Shown here: in pieces, positions 57,423-64,000 of the stretch | Layout: every line of letters starts with the position of its first letter | Numbering within the stretch: the first letter of the stretch is position 1 | Assembly: GCA_963707575.1 (NCBI GenBank) | Contig: OY970171.1 | Span: forward strand, 2,666,001 to 2,730,000 | DNA: 64,000 nucleotides | Reading direction: 5' to 3' | Source: Gaiellasilicea sp963707575 | Lineage (GTDB): Bacteria > Actinomycetota > Thermoleophilia > Gaiellales > Gaiellaceae | Translations under genes and position numbers: made by a program | The notes under the pieces: model-generated | Told to the model about the DNA's origin: nothing | Databases searched by the model: none | What the model saw: the letters and a program-made list of their open reading frames with translations, nothing else

Positions 57423-58415
57423 ATGCGCGGATGGGCAGCCATCCCGGTCTGTCTCGCAGTTGTAGCGGGCGTCGTCGGTGTCGCGGCCGGCTCGACGAGC
57501 TCGACGGCCGCGACGCCCACGCTCAGCGTTCGCGAGTATCCCGTTCCGGCGGGAAGCCGGCCCCACGACGTCGCTCCCGCGCGCGACGGAGGCGTCTGGT
57601 ACACGGCGCAGGGCACGGGGGAGCTCGGCTGGCTCGATCCGAAGTCGGGCAGGACGCGACACATTGCCCTCGGCAGCCGCTCGGCACCTCACGGCGTGAT
57701 CGTCGGCCCCGACGGAGCACCCTGGATCACCGACGGCGGGCTCAACGCGATCGTCCGCGTCGACCCGAAGACGCGGCGCGTCCGTCGCTTCCCGCTGCCG
57801 GCCTCGTCGGGGTACGCGAACCTGAACACGGCCGTCTTCGACCGGCGTGGCGTCCTCTGGTTCACCGGGCAGAGTGGCATCTACGGGCGGCTCGACCCGC
57901 GGGTCGGGAAGGTGCGGGTGTTCCGCGCACCCAGAGGAGAAGGCCCGTACGGGATCACGGTGACGCCGTCGGGCGCCGTCTACTACGCATCCCTCGCGGG
58001 GAGCTACGTCGGCCGGGTCGACGTCGCGCGCTCCACCGTGCGCGTGCTGCAGCCGCCGACGCGTGGTCAGGGCGCGCGGCGCGTGTGGTCGGACTCGAAG
58101 GGGCGGATCTGGGTGAGCGAGTGGAACGCCGGCAAGGTCGCCGTGTACGTCCCTGCCACTCGGCGCTGGCGCGAATGGCGCCTCCCGGGGGCGACGCCGA
58201 TGCCGTACGCCGTCTACGTCGACGAGGCGGACGACGTCTGGCTGAGCGACTTCGGCGCGAACGCCCTGGTGCGCTTCGACCCCGAGACGGAGAGGTTCAC
58301 GAGTCTCCGGCTTCCGAGCTCCCCCGCGAACGTCCGGCAGATCCTCGGCCGCCGGGGCGAGATCTGGGGCGCCGAGTCCGGCGTCGACAAGCTCGTCGTC
58401 GTCCGGACGCGCTGA
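57423..58415 (+). CDS. Secreted streptogramin-lyase-like (Vgb family) beta-propeller
   Basis: 330 residues from ATG 57423. Signal peptide (RGWAAIPVCLAVVAGVVGVAAG), then seven NHL/Vgb-type blades with repeating cores: GGVWYTAQGTGELGWLDPKSG, GAPWITDGGLNAIVRVDPKT, GVLWFTGQSGIYGRLDP, GAVYYASLAGSYVGRVD, GRIWVSEWNAGKVAVY, DDVWLSDFGANALVRFDPET, GEIWGAESGVDKLVV. The family includes virginiamycin B lyase, but most members, especially secreted ones, are not resistance enzymes, and I cannot confirm its catalytic His/Glu set. Probably an extracellular binding or lyase protein. Confidence 0.82.
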   Translation: MRGWAAIPVCLAVVAGVVGVAAGSTSSTAATPTLSVREYPVPAGSRPHDVAPARDGGVWYTAQGTGELGWLDPKSGRTRHIALGSRSAPHGVIVGPDGAPWITDGGLNAIVRVDPKTRRVRRFPLPASSGYANLNTAVFDRRGVLWFTGQSGIYGRLDPRVGKVRVFRAPRGEGPYGITVTPSGAVYYASLAGSYVGRVDVARSTVRVLQPPTRGQGARRVWSDSKGRIWVSEWNAGKVAVYVPATRRWREWRLPGATPMPYAVYVDEADDVWLSDFGANALVRFDPETERFTSLRLPSSPANVRQILGRRGEIWGAESGVDKLVVVRTR

Positions 58416-58436
58416 CCCGAGCCCGTTCGCGCCGCC

Positions 58437-59024
58437 TCAGACGTGCGTGAGCACGAGGTCGAGCGGCCTGGGCACCTGGGCAGGCTCGAGCGCCTCGACG
58501 AGCAGGCGCGCGTAGCGGATCTTGCGGCGGCCGCCGCTGCCCATGAAACGCCGCAGCTGATCCTCGGTCGGCCGTCCTCGCCACGCAGCCTGCTTCTGGA
58601 GGGTGCGGAAGGATCCCAGCTCTCCCTGCGCTTCGACCACCTGCTCCACGGCCGAGGCGCCGAGGGCACGGATCAGCTCGTCCTCCAGATCGGACTCGCA
58701 CACGTAGAAGCCCAGCTGCTCCATCTCGACGCGCGTCAGGTCCGAGCCGAGGCCGGCGCGGGCGAGACCCCGCCGGAAGTCGCCCATCTCGGCGGCATCA
58801 CAGAGGCCGGCCAGCCGGACGTCGAGCCCTTGCGGACCGAATCGCCTCAGGAACTTTCCGATCGCCTGTGCACCCCCGATCGACACGACGGAGACGCCCT
58901 CGGCGTCGAGCTCCCGACCACGGCGCTCGGCGAGCGTCTCGACGGCCACTCGGTCGCTGATCCCTTCGACGAGCACGACCGCGCGCGCGTCAATGCCCGT
59001 GGGTACTTCGGCGTCTGCCATCAC
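58437..59024 (-). CDS. Stand-alone TOPRIM-domain protein (OLD-like)
   Basis: 195 residues. VVLVEGISDRVAVETLAERRGRELDAEGVSVVSIGGAQAIGKFLRRFGPQGLDVRLAGLCDAAEMGDFRRGL matches the TOPRIM half of OLD-family nucleases: catalytic Glu after the first strand, then G-G-A, then D in the LCDAAE strand. The ABC ATPase half that OLD proteins normally carry is absent here and nearby. A helical C-terminus follows (FRTLQKQAAWRGRPTEDQLRRFMGSGGRRKIRYARLLVEAL). Nuclease or nucleotide-binding role is inferred. Confidence 0.78.
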   Translation of the reverse strand: MMADAEVPTGIDARAVVLVEGISDRVAVETLAERRGRELDAEGVSVVSIGGAQAIGKFLRRFGPQGLDVRLAGLCDAAEMGDFRRGLARAGLGSDLTRVEMEQLGFYVCESDLEDELIRALGASAVEQVVEAQGELGSFRTLQKQAAWRGRPTEDQLRRFMGSGGRRKIRYARLLVEALEPAQVPRPLDLVLTHV

Positions 59025-59030
59025 CGGCGG

Positions 59031-60992
59031 TCAGCGCCACTCGACGGACACGAGCGCCAGTGGCTGCTCATACCCCTTGAGCAGCTGCTCGCGGGGCTCG
59101 GAGACGCGGAACCCGGCGACGCCCTCAAGCGTCTCCCGGCTGACGAGGATCTCGGAGCCCGCGGCGGCGGCGCCGATCCTCGCAGCGACATGGACACCCT
59201 CGCCGCCGTAGTCCCGGGCGTCGGCGCCGCTGCGGAAGGCGCCACCTGTGTGGGCGCCGATCCGTACGTCCGGCGCCACGATCTCGTCCGCGAGTCTCCT
59301 CTGGATCGCCACGGCGGCTTCGATCGCGCTCTTCGGGCTGTCGAACGCGGCGAAGAAGCCGTCGCCGGTCTGCTTGATCACCTCGCCGCCGCTCTCGTCG
59401 ATGCACGTTCGGAGCAGCTCGTCGTGACGGGCGAGCAGCTTCTTCCACTTCTCCTCGCCGAGCGTCCCGAGCAGCTGCGTGGAGTCGACGATGTCGGTGA
59501 AGAGAAACGTGCGGCGCGCCTCCAGCCGTCCGAGCAGCTCCTGTGCACGCTCCTGGTCGAGCCGCGCCCCGAGCCGCTCGAACGCGGCCAGTGCGGGCTC
59601 GAGCTCCGCGACGGCCGCATGCTCGTCACCTGCGCGCCTGAACGCCAGGCCGAGGAGGAGGCGCGCTTGCGCCGTCTCGTAGGGCGCTCCGATTCCCTGC
59701 CACTCGTCTCGCGCTTGTCGCAGCAGCTCCGCGGCCGCCGGCGCGTCACCTTCGGCGAGCGTGATCTGGCCCCGGGCGAGGTGGACGAGCGCATCGAAGG
59801 CCTCCGTCCTGCGGTCGCCCACCTTGTAGGCATCGACGATCTCCTCGATCTCGGCCGCCGCCGTGCGCGCCCCGCTCAGGTCCCCTGCCGCGATCGAGAC
59901 CTCGACCTGCGCAGGCAGCAGGCGCAGCCGCTTCACGGGCTTCGGCTGCTCCTGGAGCGCCCGCGCGAGCGCTGCCGCCGCGTTCCCGACCTTGCCCTCG
60001 GCGAGGCGGAGGAGCGCGAGCCCCGGCTGCGGATCGCGCCCGAGCTCGTCGGCCGTGCGGTACGCCTCCTCGGCGGCGGCGAAGTCGCCGCGCCGGCGGC
60101 GGATCTCGCCGATCTCGTAGTAACCGCCGGCCGTGATCGTCCGGTCGAAGTCGTGGAGCTCCGCGCAGGCGGCGACTGCCTGTTCCTCCGCCTCCGGCCA
60201 GTCGCCGCGCAGCCGCATGATCTCCGCCCGATGAAGGCGGCACACGCCGGGGAAGCCGCTCACGTCCAGGCGGTCACACCACCGGTTCGCCTCCTCCGTC
60301 CACTCGGCGGCGCGACGGTAGTCGCCGATGTCCTGGCAGGTGCTGATCGTCGCGCAGTAGGCGATCCCGGTCGCGAACGGCTCGAGCTCGCCGCAGACCG
60401 CCGCAGCCGTGGTCTCGTCGTGCAGCACGAGCCCCTGCTCGACCTCGCCGCTGAGCACGAGCGCGCGCGCCTTTCCGACGAGGGCGAGCACCTGGGTGTT
60501 GCGATCCCCCACGCGCCGGCCGAGCTCGTGCGCGGCGTCGAACAGCTGCAACGCCTTCGGGAGATCACCCTCCACATGCAGCGCCGCGAGGCCCTGCATC
60601 GCCGTCAGGGTGGCGTGCTCGCGTGACTCCGGCTGGCCTTCGAGCAGGCGCTCCGCCGTGGCAAACCAGCCCTGCGAGACGGCGAAGGCGCCGCGGCCGA
60701 GGTGATCGTCGGCCAGCGCCAGCGCAAGCCGCGAAGCATCCACCGTCGCGCCCGTCGCGGAAAACGCGGCGTAGGAGCGCTCGCGCAGGGCGATCGCCTC
60801 GTCCAGCTTGCCCGTCCACCACGCGGCGCTGCCGAACAGCTCGAGATCCTCGGGCTGGAGGTCGGCGGAATCCACCTCCGCGTACGCGGCCCGAGCTTCC
60901 CGCCACGCGTGCCGGGCGGCGGCTTCGCGCGCCACGCCGAGCGGATCGGCGGTCGATGCCTCGATCGTGTCCATCAGACGATGGTGGAGCAC
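59031..60992 (-). CDS. TPR protein with C-terminal class III adenylate/guanylate cyclase domain
   Basis: 653 residues from GTG 60992 (GGGAGAG ribosome-binding site); ATG 60974 is the alternative. Residues 20-470 are TPR-like helical hairpins (ARAAYAEVDSADLQPEDLELFGSAAWW and similar). The last 170 are a class III cyclase: FLFTDIVDSTQLLGTLGEEKWKKLLARHDELLR with the first metal Asp, QTGDGFFAAF with the second, and GGEGVHVAARIGAAA. A CyaA-like role making cAMP is likely; TPR repeats would sense or bind partners. The window also holds a cNMP-binding protein at 11.3-11.7 kb. Confidence 0.85.
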   Translation of the reverse strand: MLHHRLMDTIEASTADPLGVAREAAARHAWREARAAYAEVDSADLQPEDLELFGSAAWWTGKLDEAIALRERSYAAFSATGATVDASRLALALADDHLGRGAFAVSQGWFATAERLLEGQPESREHATLTAMQGLAALHVEGDLPKALQLFDAAHELGRRVGDRNTQVLALVGKARALVLSGEVEQGLVLHDETTAAAVCGELEPFATGIAYCATISTCQDIGDYRRAAEWTEEANRWCDRLDVSGFPGVCRLHRAEIMRLRGDWPEAEEQAVAACAELHDFDRTITAGGYYEIGEIRRRRGDFAAAEEAYRTADELGRDPQPGLALLRLAEGKVGNAAAALARALQEQPKPVKRLRLLPAQVEVSIAAGDLSGARTAAAEIEEIVDAYKVGDRRTEAFDALVHLARGQITLAEGDAPAAAELLRQARDEWQGIGAPYETAQARLLLGLAFRRAGDEHAAVAELEPALAAFERLGARLDQERAQELLGRLEARRTFLFTDIVDSTQLLGTLGEEKWKKLLARHDELLRTCIDESGGEVIKQTGDGFFAAFDSPKSAIEAAVAIQRRLADEIVAPDVRIGAHTGGAFRSGADARDYGGEGVHVAARIGAAAAGSEILVSRETLEGVAGFRVSEPREQLLKGYEQPLALVSVEWR

Positions 60993-60994
60993 GG

Positions 60995-61019
60995 GCTCTC
61001 TCCCCGCAAGGGAGAGAGC
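60995..61019 (-). promoter_or_regulatory. Hairpin overlapping the ribosome-binding site of the cyclase gene
   Basis: Read on the minus strand, GCTCTCTCCC-TTGCG-GGGAGAGAGC (10-bp stem) ends 2 bases before GTG 60992, and its right arm holds the GGGAGAG ribosome-binding site. It lies just after the FKBP stop, so it could be a terminator between the genes or a fold that hides the start site. Confidence 0.45.
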
Positions 61020-61023
61020 GGAC

Positions 61024-61398
61024 TCAGTCCACCGACAGCAGGTCGACCACGAACACGAGCGGCTCGTGCGGTGCGATCACGCCGCCCGCCCCGCGCGCGC
61101 CGTATGCCATCGCGGAGGGGATCGTCAGCTTGCGCCGCCCTCCGACCTTCATGCCCTGAACGCCCGTGTCCCAGCCGGGGATGACCTGTCCTTTGCCGAG
61201 CTTGAACTCGAACGGCTGCCCGCGGTTCCACGATGAGTCGAACTCCTCGCCCGAGGAGAAGGAGACCCCGACGTAGTGCACCGACACTTTCGTGCCCGCC
61301 GTGGCCTCGGCGCCGTCGCCGACGGTGATCTCCTCGATCCCGAGCTCGAAGGGGATGTCGCCCTCGGGCTTGTCGATCTGCGGTCGTTCGAGAGGCAT
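61024..61398 (-). CDS. FKBP-type peptidyl-prolyl isomerase
   Basis: 124 residues, one FKBP domain: IEEITVGDGAEATAGTKVSVHYVGVSFSSGEEFDSSWNRGQPFEFKLGKGQVIPGWDTGVQGMKVGGRRKLTIPSAMAYGARGAGGVIAPHEPLVFVVDLLSV. The active-site residues (Tyr in VHYVG, Phe/Asp in EFDSS, Gln-Val-Ile-Pro-Gly-Trp, Tyr in AYGARG) are kept. No signal peptide, so it is cytoplasmic. It follows the 62-residue zinc protein by 15 bases on the same strand. Confidence 0.93.
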   Translation of the reverse strand: MPLERPQIDKPEGDIPFELGIEEITVGDGAEATAGTKVSVHYVGVSFSSGEEFDSSWNRGQPFEFKLGKGQVIPGWDTGVQGMKVGGRRKLTIPSAMAYGARGAGGVIAPHEPLVFVVDLLSVD

Positions 61399-61413
61399 GT
61401 GTCCGGGCGCCCG

Positions 61414-61602
61414 CTAGTTCATCCGGCCCGAGGCGACTGCGACGCAGGCCTGGCAGGGCGGGAAGCCCTGGTTCCAGGGCACGTCCGTCTGGTCGACGCC
61501 GCAGAGCGCGCGATCGGGGTTCTCGTCGCCGACGAGGTGCTCCACGTCCTCCCACTCGGTGCCGTCGACCCGATAGGTCGGCTTCGTCTGGATCCGGTCC
61601 AC
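61414..61602 (-). CDS. Small Cys-containing protein (DUF3039-like)
   Basis: 62 residues from GTG 61602, with TAGATT (61609-61614) 6 bases upstream. A core of H-x-V...ALCGVDQ...FPPCQACVAVASGRMN gives three Cys plus a His in a zinc-ribbon-like arrangement, reminiscent of the small actinobacterial DUF3039 proteins (ALCG...PvCp.C). Function unknown. First gene of a minus-strand run leading to FKBP and the cyclase. Confidence 0.7.
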   Translation of the reverse strand: MDRIQTKPTYRVDGTEWEDVEHLVGDENPDRALCGVDQTDVPWNQGFPPCQACVAVASGRMN

Positions 61603-61660
61603 CCTCCGAATCTAGCCGAGGTGAGCAGCCGCCGGGGTCGCGAACTCCGGCTGATCATGC

Positions 61661-61672
61661 GAACATACGTTC
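61661..61672. promoter_or_regulatory. LexA (SOS) box abutting dinB
   Basis: GAACATACGTTC, with flanking C and G making CGAACATACGTTCG, a perfect palindrome-type match to the Gram-positive/actinobacterial LexA consensus CGAAC-N4-GTTCG. It ends at the base before the dinB GTG (61673), so bound LexA would cover the start codon. Confidence 0.85.
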
Positions 61673-62863
61673 GTGTGGAGCGAGGCGACGATCCTGCACG
61701 CCGACCTCGACGCGTTCTTCGCGTCGGTCGAGCAGCGGGACGACCCTCGCCTGCGGGGACGCCCGGTGATCGTCGGCGGTGGAGTCGTGCTCGCGGCCAG
61801 CTACGAGGCCAAGGCTTTCGGCATCCGCACGGCGATGAGCGGCGGACGGGCACGGCGGCTCTGCCCGCACGTGGTCGTCGTGCATCCGCGCATGTCGGCG
61901 TACTCCGAGGCGAGCAAGGCGGTGTTCGCGGTCTTCGACGACACGACGCCTGTCGTCGAGGGGCTCTCGATCGACGAGGCGTTCCTGGACGTCCGCGGGA
62001 TGGAGCGGATCGCCGGCACGCCGAAGGAGATCGCGGCGAAGCTGCGGCACACGGTGCTCGAGCGGGTCGGCCTGCCGATCACCGTCGGCGTGGCGCGGAC
62101 GAAGTTCCTCGCCAAGGTGGCGAGCGCGGTGGCCAAGCCGGACGGGCTGCTCGTCGTGCCGCCCGGGCAGGAGCTGGCCTTTCTCCACCCGCTCCCGGTC
62201 GGGCGGCTGTGGGGCGTCGGCCCCGCGACCGCCAACAAGCTCAACACGCGTGGGATCACCACGGTCGGCCAGGTCGCCGGGCTGCCAGAGTCGGCGCTCG
62301 TGTCCATGCTCGGCCGCGCCTCGGGGCGGCACCTGTACGCGCTGGCCCACAACCGCGACCCGAGGCCGGTCCGGGCGGGCCGACGGCGGGGCTCGATCGG
62401 CTCGCAGCGTGCGCTCGGTCGCTCCCCGAGGTCGCTCGAGGCGGTCGACGCCGTCCTGCTCGGACTGGTCGACCGGGTCACGCGCCGGATGCGAGCGGCC
62501 GGGCGGGTGGGGCGCACCGTCGTGCTCCGGCTGCGCTTCGGCGACTTCTCGCGCGCGACCCGCTCGCACACGCTCCCGTTCGCGACCGCGGAGACCCGGA
62601 CGATCGTCGCCACCGCGCGGGGGCTGCTCGCTGCCGCCGTGCCCACGATCGAGCGTCGAGGCCTGACGCTCGTCGGCCTGGCAGTCGCCAATCTCGAGGA
62701 CGATCGCGCAGTCCAACTCGCCCTGCCGTTCGACGGGCGCAGCGATGCCGAGCTGGACGCGGCACTCGACCAGGTGCGCGACCGCTTCGGGTCGAACGCC
62801 GTCACGCGCGCCGTCCTGCTCGGGCGTAACCAGGGATTCACCATGCCGATGCTGCCCGATTGA
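61673..62863 (+). CDS. dinB: DNA polymerase IV (Y-family)
   Basis: 396 residues from GTG 61673. ILHADLDAFFASVEQRDDPRLRGRPVIVGGGVVLAASYEAKAFGIRTAMSGGRARRLCP holds the first metal Asp and steric gate region; SIDEAFLDV holds the catalytic Asp/Glu; GVARTKFLAKVASAVAKPDGLLVV and LWGVGPATANKLNTRGITTVGQVAGL are the thumb. The C-terminal little finger ends LALPFDGRSDAELDAALDQVRDRFGS. A LexA box overlaps the start. Translesion synthesis under DNA damage. The final 20 residues (about YD from 62800) lack an obvious beta-clamp motif except QLALPF. Confidence 0.95.
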   Translation: MWSEATILHADLDAFFASVEQRDDPRLRGRPVIVGGGVVLAASYEAKAFGIRTAMSGGRARRLCPHVVVVHPRMSAYSEASKAVFAVFDDTTPVVEGLSIDEAFLDVRGMERIAGTPKEIAAKLRHTVLERVGLPITVGVARTKFLAKVASAVAKPDGLLVVPPGQELAFLHPLPVGRLWGVGPATANKLNTRGITTVGQVAGLPESALVSMLGRASGRHLYALAHNRDPRPVRAGRRRGSIGSQRALGRSPRSLEAVDAVLLGLVDRVTRRMRAAGRVGRTVVLRLRFGDFSRATRSHTLPFATAETRTIVATARGLLAAAVPTIERRGLTLVGLAVANLEDDRAVQLALPFDGRSDAELDAALDQVRDRFGSNAVTRAVLLGRNQGFTMPMLPD

Positions 62864-62891
62864 AGCGCCGCGCACCGGGCAAGGTGGGTTC

Positions 62892-63050
62892 GTGGAGATC
62901 GCAGCCTTCGTCCTCGCCAGCCTCGTGGCCCTCGTCAGCGTCGTCGGCGTGCTCTGGGTGCTCGTCTGGGCGGCGCGCAAGGACGGCGAGCACGATCGGG
63001 CCGTGCAGAAGCGGCTCGGCATCCGCCGACGCACGCGGATCGGACGCTGA
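62892..63050 (+). CDS. Small single-pass membrane protein
   Basis: 52 residues from GTG 62892: VEIAAFVLASLVALVSVVGVLWVLVWAARKDGEHDRAVQKRLGIRRRTRIGR. One N-terminal helix and a basic cytoplasmic tail. It falls between dinB and an alpha-amylase-family gene on the same strand. No family recognised. The start GTG is preferred because the hydrophobic helix begins right after it and a GGGCAAGGTGGG purine stretch precedes it. Confidence 0.6.
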   Translation: MEIAAFVLASLVALVSVVGVLWVLVWAARKDGEHDRAVQKRLGIRRRTRIGR

Positions 63051-63052
63051 CC

Positions 63053-64000
63053 GTGCTCCTCCCAGACCTGTGGTACCGGAACGCCGTCGTCTACAGCCTG
63101 GATCTGGAGACGTTCCAGGACAGCGACGGCGATGGCTGCGGCGACTTCGAGGGGCTGAGCCGGAGGCTGGACTACCTCGAGAGCCTGGGCGTGAACACGG
63201 TCTGGCTGGGCCCGTTCCAGCCCACTCCCAACCGGGACAACGGGTACGACATCGCCGACTACTACGGCGTCGATCCGCGCCACGGCACGCTGGGAGACTT
63301 CGTCGAGTTCCTCCACGAGGCGAAGAGCCGGGGCATCCGCGTGGTCATGGATCTCGTCGTCAACCACACGTCCGACCGCCACCCGTGGTTCCGTGACGCC
63401 CGCCGGTCGACGTCCGCTCCGTATCACGACTGGTACGTCTGGTCGAAGAAGCGTCCGCCGAACTGGAAGTCGGGGATGGTCTTCCCGGGCGTCCAGGAGC
63501 GGACGTGGACGCGCGCGCCGGAGGTGCGGAAGTACTACTTCCACCGCTTCTACGACTTCCAGCCGGATCTGAACATGGAGAACCCCGAGGTGCGGGAGGA
63601 GGTCCGGCGGATCATGGGCTTCTGGCTCGCGCTCGGCGTCGCCGGCTTCCGGCTCGACGCCGTCCCGTTCATCCTCGAGAAGCCGTCGGCGGACGGGGGC
63701 GCGCAGCCACTGCGCTTCGAGTACCTCGAGGAGATGCGGCGCTTCATCCAGTGGCGGGTCGGCGACGCGGTGCTGCTGGGCGAGGCGAACGTGCTTCCCG
63801 AGGAGGCGCGCCGGTACTTCAGCGAGCGCGGCGGGCTGCACATGATGTTCAACTTCTGGGTCAACCAGCACGCCTTCTACGCGCTCGCCTCGGGAGACGC
63901 GAAGCCGCTCACGCAGGCCCTGCGCGCCACCCGAACGCTGCCGCCGACCGCGCAGTGGGCGCAGTTCCTGCGCAACCACGACGAGCTCGACCTGGGCCGG
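63053..64000 (+). CDS. Alpha-amylase family protein (trehalose synthase-like), 3' end cut by the window
   Basis: 316 codons from GTG 63053 with no stop before the window ends. GH13 features: LWYRNAVVYSLDLETFQDSDGDGCGDFEGLSRRLDYLESLGVNTVWLGPFQPTPNRDNGYDIADYYGVDPRHGTLGDFVEFLHEAKSRGIRVVMDLVVNHTSDRHPWF (region I DLVVNH), GFRLDAVPF (region II, nucleophile Asp), LLGEANV (region III, Glu) and FLRNHDELDL (region IV). The short A-x-Y-x-V-D start resembles trehalose synthase and maltosyltransferase relatives. It converts alpha-linked sugars; the exact reaction is not determined. Confidence 0.9.
   Translation, partial: MLLPDLWYRNAVVYSLDLETFQDSDGDGCGDFEGLSRRLDYLESLGVNTVWLGPFQPTPNRDNGYDIADYYGVDPRHGTLGDFVEFLHEAKSRGIRVVMDLVVNHTSDRHPWFRDARRSTSAPYHDWYVWSKKRPPNWKSGMVFPGVQERTWTRAPEVRKYYFHRFYDFQPDLNMENPEVREEVRRIMGFWLALGVAGFRLDAVPFILEKPSADGGAQPLRFEYLEEMRRFIQWRVGDAVLLGEANVLPEEARRYFSERGGLHMMFNFWVNQHAFYALASGDAKPLTQALRATRTLPPTAQWAQFLRNHDELDLGR

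Noticed and set aside
57423..58415. Streptogramin resistance gene
   Set aside because: The protein is secreted and only shares the propeller fold; catalytic residues could not be confirmed, so a resistance claim is not supported.

Overview
The window is about 70% GC, dense, and has gene order typical of Actinomycetota (comF, hpf, secA, prfB, ftsE, ftsX, smpB, ssrA; rpmI, rplT, pheS, pheT; the DUF3618/holin-like cluster). A SUV3-type helicase, standalone DUF2332 and TOPRIM proteins and the overall gene mix suggest a deep-branching class such as Thermoleophilia. That placement is an inference, not something I can prove here. No prophage, insertion sequence, CRISPR array, rRNA or ordinary tRNA was seen.

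Layout. 1-2.5 kb: end of rpmI, rplT, a DUF2332 protein, a TrmH-type methylase and a PAS protein. 2.7-5.1 kb: DUF2207 plus LemA membrane pair. 5.2-7.7 kb: two MOSC proteins and two paralogous methyltransferases. 7.7-11 kb: pheS-pheT. 11.3-16.1 kb: cNMP-binding protein, tandem cupredoxin protein, a cluster of small envelope proteins, argR, and a PRC-barrel pair. 16.2-21.7 kb: 2-oxo acid dehydrogenase complex (E1a, E1b, E2, E3) with VOC and GNAT genes inside it. 21.7-23.2 kb: MFS transporter and the decayed start of a second copy. 23.6-29.5 kb: hisC, an LCP cell-wall ligase and nucleotide-sugar genes. 29.5-33.3 kb: MerR regulator, ahcY, mtnA and a UDPGP-type pyrophosphorylase. 33.3-45.7 kb: comF, hpf, secA, prfB (programmed frameshift), ftsEX, SUV3-like helicase, SemiSWEET, smpB and tmRNA. 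45.7-52.7 kb: secreted or anchored proteins (two M14 carboxypeptidases, fasciclin lipoprotein, a Cys/His-rich membrane protein). 52.8-64 kb: HAD phosphatase, cation/proton antiporter, an aldo-keto reductase/polynucleotide kinase/HAD fusion, a streptogramin-lyase-like propeller, TOPRIM protein, TPR-cyclase, FKBP, SOS-controlled dinB and a truncated alpha-amylase-family gene.

Three things cut across the genes. First, more than twenty start codons lie 5-9 nt downstream of a TANNNT hexamer, the pattern of leaderless transcripts. This settles several ambiguous starts, including a probable CTG start at 57380. Second, three convergent gene junctions carry the same 17-nt hairpin, and two of them add tandem arrays of an 87-94 bp palindromic unit whose stem shows a compensatory base change. 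Third, several genes have N-termini (signal peptide, membrane segment or conserved fold start) upstream of any ATG/GTG/TTG, so non-standard initiation or base errors should be considered.
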